A DNA stretch of 13,950 nt from WHSM01 sp050701635 (GTDB taxonomy: Bacteria; Actinomycetota; Actinomycetes; Mycobacteriales; Micromonosporaceae), in the NCBI GenBank assembly GCA_050701635.1, contig JBOGDF010000126.1, forward strand, positions 1-13,950, written 5' to 3'. Position 1 is the first letter of the stretch; every line of letters begins with the position of its first letter. Below are positions 1 to 6,672 of the stretch, piece by piece. The notes beneath the pieces are model-generated. The model was not told the DNA's origin, searched no databases, and was given only the letters and a program-made list of their open reading frames with translations. The translations under genes and the position numbers were made by a program.

Positions 1-110
1 GGCGTACGGCGCGCGGTGAGCCGCTCCACGTCCGGCTCCGGCGCGGTCGGCTGCGCCGCTCGCCAGGCCGCGCCGGCCTCGGTCAGCCGGCGGTCCACGT
101 CCTCGTTCAT
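1..110 (-). CDS. Partial N-terminus of a protein coupled to the ECF sigma factor
   Basis: Only the first 36 codons are inside the window. The protein begins MNEDVDRRLTEAGAAWRAAQ, is rich in charged and small residues, and has no membrane segment or recognisable domain yet. Its ATG (110-108) overlaps the TGA of the sigma factor gene (109-107) in an ATGA arrangement, so the two are almost certainly translated from one mRNA. By position it could be an anti-sigma factor or another partner of the sigma factor. Actinobacterial ECF genes are often followed by an anti-sigma gene or by a single-pass protein of unknown function that starts with a short cytoplasmic stretch like this. That assignment is inferred from context only. 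The reading frame stays open to base 1. The family cannot be decided from the part visible. Confidence 0.75.
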   Translation of the reverse strand, partial: MNEDVDRRLTEAGAAWRAAQPTAPEPDVERLTARRT

Positions 111-634
111 TCCGACACCTCCAGCAGTGGCCGCAGCCGCGCCCGAGCGTCGGCCAGGGTGGATTTGACCGTGCCCTCGGCACAGCCCATCACCGTGGCG
201 GTCTGCGCCACGGTGAGTCCGACGAAGTAGTAGCAGTTGACGGCGAGACGCTGCTGGGGCGCGAGCCTGCGTACCGCCCGCTCCACGTCCAGCCACACCT
301 CGGGGCGATCCGCCCGGGGGTCCGGCTCGTCGCTGAGTACGGCGATCGGCCGGCTGCGGCGTACCGCCTTGCGGGCCTGGTCGGCGGTGATCGCCAGCAG
401 CCAGGTGATCGCGGTGCCGCGGGTCGGGTCGTACAGGTGGCGCTTCGCCCAGGCCCGCGCCAGCGCCTCCTGCACCACGTCGTCGCGGTCCCCGTACGGG
501 GCCAGCCGGGCGGCCAGCAGTGTCATCGGGCGCAGGTGCGGGCGTACCCAGTCGGCGAACGCCGTAGGCTCGTCCGGCGCCGGCGCGGCAGGACCCCCGC
601 TGACGGCCACAGCCTGCTCCCTCACGCCCGTCAT
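107..634 (-). CDS. ECF-type RNA polymerase sigma factor (sigma-70 family)
   Basis: This 175-residue protein has the two-domain layout of extracytoplasmic-function sigma factors. A region-2-like helix set (DDVVQEALARAWAK, then GTAITWLLAITADQARK) would bind core polymerase and the -10 element. A region-4 helix-turn-helix (RLAPQQRLAVNCYYFVGL, then TVAQTATVMGCAEGTVKSTL) would read the -35 element. Length is normal for the family. I start it at ATG 634. The frame can be extended to a TTG at 682, but that adds 16 residues of arginine/proline-rich, non-conserved sequence. The gene is followed by a 4-nt overlap with the next gene, which suggests a co-transcribed partner. It faces the same way as deoA but is separated by a 92-bp gap containing a hairpin, so it is probably a separate transcript. 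A GGAAC motif at 714-710 and a CGTC at 690-687 could be an ECF-type promoter. The 19-nt spacing is longer than usual, so self-activation is only a possibility. Confidence 0.9.
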   Translation of the reverse strand: MTGVREQAVAVSGGPAAPAPDEPTAFADWVRPHLRPMTLLAARLAPYGDRDDVVQEALARAWAKRHLYDPTRGTAITWLLAITADQARKAVRRSRPIAVLSDEPDPRADRPEVWLDVERAVRRLAPQQRLAVNCYYFVGLTVAQTATVMGCAEGTVKSTLADARARLRPLLEVSE

Positions 635-691
635 ACCTTGTCTACCCGCGGGAACCCGATCCGGTTGGGTCCGGCACTGCAACTGGGACGA

Positions 692-706
692 GCCTCGCCA
701 CGAGGC
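692..706 (-). terminator. Short hairpin downstream of deoA
   Basis: A perfect inverted repeat, GCCTCG-CCA-CGAGGC on the plus strand, starts 20 nt past the deoA stop on the minus strand. It has a 6-bp GC-rich stem and a 3-nt loop but no T-tract, so if it terminates it is of the I-shaped kind. It also lies between a possible ECF -35 (GGAAC, 714-710) and -10 (CGTC, 690-687) of the sigma gene, so it could instead be an operator. Confidence 0.4.
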
Positions 707-726
707 GGTTCCCGACGCCGGCTCCC

Positions 727-2010
727 TCAGGTGATGCGCTCGATGATCAGCGGGCGGGGCGGCGGGGCCACCGGGGCGATCCCGATCGCGGCGTCCAGGG
801 CCTCCAGCGCCGCAGGGAACCGGGACGCGTCGTCGGTACGCAGCTCCAGCACCGCGTCACCCGCCGACACCGGCTCGCCCTCCCGGCGCAGCAGCATCAC
901 GCCCGCGCCGGCCGACACCGGATCCTCCTTGCGCGCCCGGCCCGCACCCAGCCGCCACGCGGCGACGCCGACGGCGTACGCGTCGAGCCGGTCGACGAAG
1001 CCGTCGCTCGCCGCGCGTACCACCTCGGACTCGGGGGCCACCGGCAACGGCGCGGCAGGGTCTCCGCCCTGCGCGGCCACCATCCGGCGCCAGGCGTCCA
1101 TCGCGGTGCCGTCCTTCAGGGCGTCCGCGGGGTCCGGGCCGTCGAGCCCGGCCAGCCGCAGCATCTCGCGGGCGAACTGTACGGTCAGCTCCACCACGTC
1201 GGGCGGGCCGCCGCCGGCGAGCACTTCCACCGACTCGGTGACCTCGACGGCGTTGCCGACGGCACGGCCCAGCGGAGTCTGCATGTCGGTGAGCAGCGCG
1301 GTCGCGGTGACGCCGTGGGCGCGGCCCAGGTCGACCATGGTGCGGGCCAGCTCGCGGGCCGGCGCCAGCTGCTTCATGAACGCGCCGGAGCCCACCTTCA
1401 CGTCCAGCAGCAGCGCGGGCGTACCCTCGGCGATTTTCTTGCTCATGATCGAGCTGGCGATCAGCGGGATCGACTCGACGGTGCCGGTGACGTCGCGCAG
1501 CGCGTACAGCTTGCGGTCGGCGGGGGCGAGCGACTCGCTGGCGGCGCAGACCGCCGCGCCGACCTCTCGCAGCTGCGCGACGAACTCCGCGGAGCTCAGC
1601 CGGGTACGGAAGCCCGGGATCGCCTCCAGCTTGTCCAGGGTGCCGCCGGTGTGGCCGAGACCCCGCCCGGACAGCTGCGGTACGGCAATCCCGCACGCCG
1701 CGGCGAGCGGCGCCAGCGGCAGCGTGATCTTGTCGCCGACGCCACCCGTGGAGTGCTTGTCCACCAGCGGGGCGCCGACTCCGGAGAGGTCGAGCCGTTC
1801 CCCGGACGCGATCATCGCGGCCGTCCACCGGGCGATCTCCCGGCCGGTCATGCCGCGCAGCAGGATCGCCATCGCCAGCGCCGACATCTGCTCGTCGGCC
1901 ACAACCCCCCGGGTGTACGCGTCGAGCACCCAGTCGATCTGCGGGTCCGACAGCTCGCCCCCGTCGCGCTTGGCGCGGATCACGTCGACCGCGGAGAACC
2001 GCTCGCTCAT
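727..2010 (-). CDS. deoA: Thymidine phosphorylase (pyrimidine-nucleoside phosphorylase family)
   Basis: This 427-residue cytoplasmic enzyme cleaves thymidine (and usually deoxyuridine) with phosphate to give the base and 2-deoxyribose-1-phosphate. The phosphate-binding motif KHSTGGVGDK is at about residues 85-94. The family signature SGRGLGHTGGTLDKLEA, around residues 114-130, is diagnostic of the thymidine/pyrimidine-nucleoside phosphorylase group. An alpha-helical N-terminal domain (SDPQIDWVLDAYTRG) precedes them and a C-terminal alpha/beta domain follows, so the protein is full length (E. coli DeoA is 440). It is the last gene of the nucleoside operon, 25 nt after cdd. No clear Shine-Dalgarno precedes its ATG at 2010. 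Translation probably depends on coupling through the 10-codon relay ORF that overlaps both genes. Sequence alone does not say whether uridine is also a substrate, as in the Bacillus Pdp enzymes. Confidence 0.96.
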   Translation of the reverse strand: MSERFSAVDVIRAKRDGGELSDPQIDWVLDAYTRGVVADEQMSALAMAILLRGMTGREIARWTAAMIASGERLDLSGVGAPLVDKHSTGGVGDKITLPLAPLAAACGIAVPQLSGRGLGHTGGTLDKLEAIPGFRTRLSSAEFVAQLREVGAAVCAASESLAPADRKLYALRDVTGTVESIPLIASSIMSKKIAEGTPALLLDVKVGSGAFMKQLAPARELARTMVDLGRAHGVTATALLTDMQTPLGRAVGNAVEVTESVEVLAGGGPPDVVELTVQFAREMLRLAGLDGPDPADALKDGTAMDAWRRMVAAQGGDPAAPLPVAPESEVVRAASDGFVDRLDAYAVGVAAWRLGAGRARKEDPVSAGAGVMLLRREGEPVSAGDAVLELRTDDASRFPAALEALDAAIGIAPVAPPPRPLIIERIT

Positions 2011-2039
2011 GGAGCGCTCATGGGGACGGGAGCGTTCAT
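2007..2039 (-). CDS. Ten-codon relay ORF between cdd and deoA
   Basis: On the minus strand an ATG at 2039-2037 overlaps the cdd stop codon (ATGA). It opens a frame of 10 codons (MNAPVPMSAP) whose TGA at 2009-2007 overlaps the ATG of deoA (again ATGA). A second in-frame ATG lies at 2021. The peptide itself looks meaningless. The arrangement suggests that ribosomes finishing cdd could reinitiate, run 10 codons, and reinitiate on deoA, which has no visible Shine-Dalgarno. The geometry is directly visible. That it is translated is an inference. Confidence 0.35.
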   Translation of the reverse strand: MNAPVPMSAP

Positions 2040-2048
2040 GGGGACGGG
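2013..2048. repeat. 18-bp tandem duplication at the cdd/deoA junction
   Basis: Plus-strand 2013-2030 and 2031-2048 are the same 18-mer (AGCGYTCATGGGGACGGG) with a single C/T difference. A third, truncated relic (GCTCATGG) overlaps the deoA start at 2005-2012. Each copy carries a TCAT, which on the minus strand is an ATGA. Because 18 is a multiple of three, the duplication keeps the relay frame open. The distal copy encodes the last residues and stop of cdd. Confidence 0.85.
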
Positions 2049-2419
2049 AGGCCGAACGCGCCGGGGAGCAGGTCGGCGAGCGTACGCGGGCCGTTGACGG
2101 TGTCCACCAGGCAGTCCGCGCCGCCGTGCTCAGCGATCAGCTGCCGGCACCGGCCGCACGAGGACAGCGGCTGCCCGCTGGCGTCCACACAGGACACCGC
2201 GACCAGCCGGCCGCCGCCGGAGGCGTGCAGCGCCGAGACCATGCCGCACTCGGCGCACAGCGTCAGGCCGTACGAGGCGTTCTCCACGTTGCAGCCGGAG
2301 ACGATCCGGCCGTCGTCGACCAGCGCCGCCGCGCCCACCGGAAACTTCGAGTACGGCGCGTACGCCCGGCGCATCGCCTCCGTCGCCGCCTGGCGCAGCA
2401 GCGCCCAGTCGACCTCCAC
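2036..2419 (-). CDS. cdd: Cytidine deaminase, homotetrameric type
   Basis: This 127-residue zinc enzyme hydrolytically deaminates cytidine and deoxycytidine to uridine and deoxyuridine. The substrate loop CNVENASYG is at about residues 43-51. The catalytic CAEC motif is at 55-58 (C55 zinc ligand, E57 proton shuttle). The remaining zinc ligands are C88 and C91 in SSCGRC. The length matches the small tetrameric class. Two GTG starts compete. GTG 2425 overlaps the permease stop (GTGA), but the AAGGGG ribosome site runs directly into it. GTG 2419 sits 5 nt after AAGGGG and gives the usual N-terminus (MEVDW), so I chose 2419. The alternative adds two residues. The gene follows the permease genes and precedes deoA, so it would feed uridine and deoxyuridine from imported nucleosides to the phosphorylase. 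Its 3' end lies in the 18-bp duplication. Confidence 0.95.
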   Translation of the reverse strand: MEVDWALLRQAATEAMRRAYAPYSKFPVGAAALVDDGRIVSGCNVENASYGLTLCAECGMVSALHASGGGRLVAVSCVDASGQPLSSCGRCRQLIAEHGGADCLVDTVNGPRTLADLLPGAFGLPSP

Positions 2420-2421
2420 GC

Positions 2422-3717
2422 TCACCCCTTGACGTACGGCTTCCCGTCGGCGGCCGGGGGACGTACCCTCCCGACCAGCCCTGCCACCGCGAGAATAGTC
2501 GCGATGTACGGCGCCATCGCGAGGAACTGCGACGGGATCTCGCTGCCGATCCCGGACAGGTAGATCTGCAGCTGGTCGGCGAACCCGAACAGCACCGCCG
2601 CCGCGAGTGCCCCGGTCGGGCTGTAGCGACCGAAGATCATCGCGGCCAGCGCGATGAAGCCCTTGCCGTCGGTCATCACCTTGGTGAACTGCAGCCCGGA
2701 GCCGAGCGTGAACGAGGCGCCACCGATGCCGGCCACCAGACCGCCGGCCAGCACGCTCAGGTAGCGCACCCGGCGTACGTTGATCCCCACGGTGTCGGCG
2801 GCGGTGGGGTGTTCTCCGACGGCGCGTACCCGCATCCCCCACCGGGTGTGGAACAGCGACAGGTGCACCACGACCACCAGCGCGAACGCCAGGTAGACGA
2901 TGACGTTGGCGTCGAACAGCACCGGCCCGATCAGCGGGATGTCGGACAGCAGCGGGATCGCGATCTTGCCGAATCCGGGCGGCTTGTTCAGCGACTCCTG
3001 GTACGGCTGCATCAGCCGCTCGTACAGGAAGCCGGTGACCCCGACGGCGAGCACCACCAGCACCACGCCGAGCACGATCTGGTCGACCAGGTAGCGGATC
3101 GCGAACACGCCCAGCAGCGACGCGATCAGCAGCCCTCCGAACGCCGCCGCGAGCAACCCGACCCACGGGCTGCCGGTGAGCGTGGCGAACATCGCGCCCG
3201 CGAACGCCCCCATCAGGAACTGCCCCTCGATCCCGATGTTGATCACGCCGGCGCGTTCACACAGCACCCCGGAGAGCGATCCGAAGATCAGCGGCAGCGC
3301 CAGGAACAGGGTCCCGCTGGCCATCGCCACCAGCGGCATGAACTCCCCCGCCACCTGCCAGCAGAGGAACGACATCACGAAGGCGACCAGGGCGATGCCG
3401 GTCACCAGACCGAGCCGGGAGCTGGCCACCCGGGTCAGCAGCAGCACCCCCGCGGCGGCGGTGACCAGACCGAAGCCGATGGCCGCCGGCCGGGCCGGGA
3501 GCGGCACCGCCAGCTCACCACCGACCAGGCTGAACCGGGCCACCTCCTCGGGCGGCAGCACACCGAACGGCCAGAGTCCACCCGGGCTGAGATACCCGAA
3601 GACCACCGCCGCGGCCAACCCGAGCACCACGAACAGTGCGCCGGCTTTACGGGAACGGGTCCAGAAGCCTCGCGCGGTGGTGGACTCGGCGATCTCTTCC
3701 AGGTGCAGGGTGGTCAT
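2422..3717 (-). CDS. Nucleoside ABC transporter permease 2 (NupQ-like, BPD_transp_2)
   Basis: This 431-residue integral membrane protein belongs to the branched-chain amino acid/ribose-type permease family, in the branch of the B. subtilis guanosine permease NupQ/YufQ. The conserved core includes CERAGVINIGIEGQFLMGAF at about residues 153-172, the usual cytoplasmic coupling region, VRAVGEHPTAADTVGINV after the middle of the protein, and DGKGFIALAAMIFGRYSP near the C-terminus. About ten hydrophobic segments can be counted, and an extended N-terminus of around 30 residues is more polar. It starts at ATG 3717, 4 nt after the stop of the other permease gene, and its stop overlaps the upstream cdd GTG. 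The protein would form one half of the membrane channel, paired with the product of 3722-5035. Family assignment is firm. The exact nucleoside range is not visible from sequence. Confidence 0.92.
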   Translation of the reverse strand: MTTLHLEEIAESTTARGFWTRSRKAGALFVVLGLAAAVVFGYLSPGGLWPFGVLPPEEVARFSLVGGELAVPLPARPAAIGFGLVTAAAGVLLLTRVASSRLGLVTGIALVAFVMSFLCWQVAGEFMPLVAMASGTLFLALPLIFGSLSGVLCERAGVINIGIEGQFLMGAFAGAMFATLTGSPWVGLLAAAFGGLLIASLLGVFAIRYLVDQIVLGVVLVVLAVGVTGFLYERLMQPYQESLNKPPGFGKIAIPLLSDIPLIGPVLFDANVIVYLAFALVVVVHLSLFHTRWGMRVRAVGEHPTAADTVGINVRRVRYLSVLAGGLVAGIGGASFTLGSGLQFTKVMTDGKGFIALAAMIFGRYSPTGALAAAVLFGFADQLQIYLSGIGSEIPSQFLAMAPYIATILAVAGLVGRVRPPAADGKPYVKG

Positions 3718-3721
3718 CGGT

Positions 3722-5035
3722 TCACCAGCCCTTCGCCAGCGCCTGGCCGAGGCCGGCGGCCCGCTCTTCGCGGAGCCGGAACAGCGACTTCACCAGCGCG
3801 GGAGCCGCGATGAACATGACGATCAGCGCCTGCAGGATGGTGACCATGTCGACCGGGATGTCGGCCTCGCCCTGCATCCGTACCGCCCCGGCGCGGAGCG
3901 CTCCGAAGAGCAATCCGGCGAGTACGGTGCCCAGCGGCGTACCGCGGCCGAGCAGCGCGACGGTGATGCCGTCGAAGCCGATGCCGCCGATCACCGCGGG
4001 GGTCAGCGCGTGCGCCGGCCCGAGCAGCAGCGAAGCGCCGCCCAGCCCACCGAGCGCCCCGGACATCATCATCACCAGGACGTAGGTCTTACCGACGCTC
4101 ATCCCGGCGGTACGGGCGGCGTGCGGGTTGGAGCCGACCGCACGCAGCTCGAAGCCGAGCGTGGAGCGTTGCAGCACCCAGGCCACCGCGAACGCGGCCA
4201 CGATCGCGAGCACGATCCCGAGGTTGACCCGCAGCAGGTCGCCGGCCAACGGCGGCAGCAGCGCGTTGCCGTCGACCGCCCGGCTGATCGCGTCCTGCCG
4301 GCCGGGCTGCTGGATCGCGTCCTGCACCACCAGCCACACCAGCAGCTTCCCCGCGATGTAGTTGAGCATGATCGTGGTGATCACCTCGTGCGCCCCGGTA
4401 CGCGCCTTCAACCACCCCGGTACGAAGCCGTACAGGGCTCCGGCGGAAGCGCCCGCCACCAGCGCGACGATCAGGTGCAGCACCGGCGGCAGGTGCAACA
4501 TGAACCCGGCCAGCCCGGCACCGATCGCACCGATCACCGCCTGGCCCTCGCCACCGATGTTGAACATGCCGGCGCGGAAGGCCAGCGTGACCGCGAGCCC
4601 GGTCAGGATCAGCGGCGCCGCGTTGGTCAGCGTCTCCGACAGCGGGTACGCCGCCCGGTCCCACGGCGCCTCGCCGGCGAGCACCTGACCCAGCACCTCG
4701 AAGTCGACGATCGAACCCTTGAACAACGCCCCGTACGCCCCGCCGACGGCGTCCACGATCGCGTACAGCGTGTCGGTCGGGCGGGAGAAGAAGTACGAGA
4801 AGCTCGCCAGCACGTCCTCGTCCGAGGCGATGATGATCGGGCTGCCGACCAGCAGCGCCAGCACCACCGCCAGCACCGTCACGGTGCCGGCGTTCGCGGT
4901 GGTCAGCGCGTCGAACAGCGCCTGGCTGAACGACGTACCCGGCGGCTCCGGCCGCTCCTCGGTAACGGTCGCTCCGGCCCCGGCCGGGTCGGCGGGCTCA
5001 CCGGGGACGGCGTCCGGTTTCGGTTCCTCGGTCAT
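3722..5035 (-). CDS. Nucleoside ABC transporter permease 1 (NupP-like, BPD_transp_2)
   Basis: This 437-residue integral membrane protein is homologous to the other permease in the operon. It is closest in layout to NupP/YufP-type subunits. An N-terminal cytoplasmic tail of about 45 residues rich in Pro, Glu and Ala precedes the first membrane segment (VTVLAVVLALLVGSPIIIA). A periplasmic-type stretch follows, then the core with LAFRAGMFNIGGEGQAVIGA and HEVITTIMLNYIAGKLLVWL, both hallmarks of the family. A C-terminal part contains GFDGITVALLGRGTPLGTVL. The ATG at 5035 overlaps the ATPase TGA (5034-5032) in an ATGA arrangement, indicating coupled translation. The stop is 4 nt before the next permease start. 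It would pair with that second permease to make the heterodimeric channel. The acidic, low-complexity N-terminus is the only variable part. Confidence 0.92.
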   Translation of the reverse strand: MTEEPKPDAVPGEPADPAGAGATVTEERPEPPGTSFSQALFDALTTANAGTVTVLAVVLALLVGSPIIIASDEDVLASFSYFFSRPTDTLYAIVDAVGGAYGALFKGSIVDFEVLGQVLAGEAPWDRAAYPLSETLTNAAPLILTGLAVTLAFRAGMFNIGGEGQAVIGAIGAGLAGFMLHLPPVLHLIVALVAGASAGALYGFVPGWLKARTGAHEVITTIMLNYIAGKLLVWLVVQDAIQQPGRQDAISRAVDGNALLPPLAGDLLRVNLGIVLAIVAAFAVAWVLQRSTLGFELRAVGSNPHAARTAGMSVGKTYVLVMMMSGALGGLGGASLLLGPAHALTPAVIGGIGFDGITVALLGRGTPLGTVLAGLLFGALRAGAVRMQGEADIPVDMVTILQALIVMFIAAPALVKSLFRLREERAAGLGQALAKGW

Positions 5036-6612
5036 GTCTGCTCCTGGCCCTGCGTACCGTCACCAGATTCCTCGTCAGCGGCACCGCTGCGGGCGCCGTC
5101 GCCGCCGCCGTCGGTGATGCCGGCCATCAGCAGGCCGATCTGTTCCCGGGGAGTGTCCGGCGGCACGATGTCGAGGACCTTGCCCCGGTACATCACCGCG
5201 ATCCGGTCCGCGAGCGCGAACACCTCGTCCAGCTCGGTGGCCACCAGCAGCACCGCGGTGCCGGTGTCCCGCTCGGCGATCACCCGGGCATGGATGAACT
5301 CCATCGAACCCACGTCCACACCACGCGTCGGCTGGCTGGCCACCAGCAGCTTCACCGGACGCGACAACTCCCGCGCCACGATCACCTTCTGCTGGGTGCC
5401 ACCCGAGAGGGTGCCGGCAAGGTTCTCGTCGGAGGAGGTACGGATGTCGAATTCGGCCATCCGCGCGCCCGCGGCCTTACGGATCTCCGCCGGCTTCAAC
5501 AGCACCCCGGAGGCGTACGGGGACTGGTCGAACACGTCGAGCACCAGGTTCTCGCCGACCGTGAAGTTCTTCACGATCCCGTCGTGACTACGGTCCTCCG
5601 GCACGTACGCCACCCCGGACCGCAGCACCTGTTTCGTGCTGCGCCCGACGATCTCGCGGCCTTCCAGCTTGATCGAGCCGGCCACCGGGGGCCGCAGCCC
5701 CATGATCGCCTCGACCAGCTCGGACTGCCCGTTGCCCTGCACCCCGGCGATCGCCAGCACCTCACCGGCGTGCACCGTGAGGTCGACCCCGTCGACCACC
5801 TTGTGGCCCCGGTCGTCGTACATCCGCAGCCCGGAGACCTCCAGCACCGGCTCGCCCGGCTGCGCCAGCTCCTTGTCGACCTTCAACTTCACGGTCCGGC
5901 CGACCATCATCGACGCCAGCTCGTCCTCACTGGTGTCCGGCGTGGTGGTGCCGACGACCTTGCCACGGCGTACCACCGTGACCCGGTCCGCGATCGCCTG
6001 CACTTCCTTCAGCTTGTGCGTGATGAACACGATCGACTTGCCGGCTTCCTTCAGCGACCGCATCACCGCGAGCAGCTCCTGGGTCTCCCCCGGAGTCAGC
6101 ACCGCGGTCGGCTCGTCCAGGATCAGCAGGTCCGCGTCCCGGCGCAGCGCCTTGATGATCTCCACCCGCTGCTGTACGCCGACCGGCAGCTCCTCCACCA
6201 TCGCGTCCGGATCGACGTGCAGGACGTACTGCTCGGAGACCCGCTTCACGTCGTCGTACGCCTGCTTGCGGTCCAACCAGCCGACGCCGCCGGGGCGTAC
6301 CCGCTCGTCGCCGAGCATCACGTTCTCGGCCACGGTGAACACGTCGACCAGCATGAAGTGCTGGTGCACCATGCCGATCCCGGCCCGGATCGCGGTGCCC
6401 GGACCGTCGATCCGGTGCGGCACCTCGTCGATCAGGATCTCGCCCTCGTCGGGCTGCAGCAGCCCGTACAACACGTTCATCAACGTGGACTTGCCCGCGC
6501 CGTTCTCACCCAGCAGCGCGTGAATCTCCCCAGGCTCCACCGTCAGGTCGATGTGGTCGTTGGCGACCAGGTCACCGAACCGCTTGGTGATGCCCCGCAG
6601 TTCGAGCTTCAG
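5032..6612 (-). CDS. Nucleoside ABC transporter ATPase with two fused nucleotide-binding domains (NupO/YufO-like), CTG start
   Basis: From CTG 6612 this gives 526 residues with two ABC domains in tandem, as in sugar and nucleoside importers. NBD1 has Walker A GENGAGKST (35-43), a relaxed signature LPVGVQQ (about 142-148), Walker B LLILDEPT (162-169) and H-loop FITHK. NBD2 has a degenerate Walker A (GVQGNGQSE), a good signature LSGGTQQ (402-408) and a Walker B in which the catalytic glutamate is lost (ASQPT, 425-429). This asymmetry is usual for the family, with one working site. The first ATG/GTG/TTG available in frame is GTG 6540, but it would remove the first 24 residues (LKLELRGITKRFGDL and on), which carry the conserved first strand and A-loop. 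No canonical start exists further upstream before an in-frame stop. An AGGAG box sits 7 nt before CTG 6612. The C-terminal tail is acidic and glycine-rich. Confidence 0.93.
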   Translation of the reverse strand: MKLELRGITKRFGDLVANDHIDLTVEPGEIHALLGENGAGKSTLMNVLYGLLQPDEGEILIDEVPHRIDGPGTAIRAGIGMVHQHFMLVDVFTVAENVMLGDERVRPGGVGWLDRKQAYDDVKRVSEQYVLHVDPDAMVEELPVGVQQRVEIIKALRRDADLLILDEPTAVLTPGETQELLAVMRSLKEAGKSIVFITHKLKEVQAIADRVTVVRRGKVVGTTTPDTSEDELASMMVGRTVKLKVDKELAQPGEPVLEVSGLRMYDDRGHKVVDGVDLTVHAGEVLAIAGVQGNGQSELVEAIMGLRPPVAGSIKLEGREIVGRSTKQVLRSGVAYVPEDRSHDGIVKNFTVGENLVLDVFDQSPYASGVLLKPAEIRKAAGARMAEFDIRTSSDENLAGTLSGGTQQKVIVARELSRPVKLLVASQPTRGVDVGSMEFIHARVIAERDTGTAVLLVATELDEVFALADRIAVMYRGKVLDIVPPDTPREQIGLLMAGITDGGGDGARSGAADEESGDGTQGQEQT

Positions 6613-6619
6613 CGGAGGT

Positions 6620-6624
6620 CTCCT
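6620..6624 (-). promoter_or_regulatory. Ribosome binding site that supports the CTG start of the ATPase
   Basis: The minus strand reads AGGAG here, followed by 7 nt (ACCTCCG) and then CTG AAG CTC. This is the strongest ribosome site near the gene. No comparable site precedes the downstream GTG at 6540. The site lies 9 nt past the stem-loop at 6634-6666. Confidence 0.7.
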
Positions 6625-6633
6625 CGTGACGTG

Positions 6634-6666
6634 CGACCTGGGGCCGGCGCTGCCGGCCCCAGGTCG
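6634..6666 (-). terminator. Perfect 15-bp stem-loop between lipoprotein and ATPase genes
   Basis: The two arms (6634-6648 and 6652-6666) are perfect reverse complements with a 3-nt loop, and 12 of the 15 pairs are G-C. The structure begins 6 nt after the lipoprotein stop and ends 9 nt before the ATPase ribosome site, with no T-tract. Such intercistronic hairpins after the binding-protein gene of ABC operons commonly protect the upstream mRNA or partly terminate, so that the binding protein is made in excess. That role is inferred here. Confidence 0.75.
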
Positions 6667-6672
6667 ACGAAA

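Noticed and set aside
2013..2048. Tandem repeats (here and at 8309-8374) as a CRISPR-like array
   Set aside because: Units are contiguous with no spacers and lie within or at the edge of coding sequence.
437..2563. Long plus-strand open frame of about 700 codons opposite the sigma factor, deoA and cdd genes
   Set aside because: It is antisense to three firmly identified genes, is rich in Ser/Arg/Ala/Pro with no domain, and arises from the lack of stop codons in GC-rich DNA.
3176..5587. Plus-strand open frame of about 800 codons opposite the two permease genes
   Set aside because: Same cause. It has no recognisable motif, and the minus-strand frames carry clear transporter signatures with coupled starts and stops.
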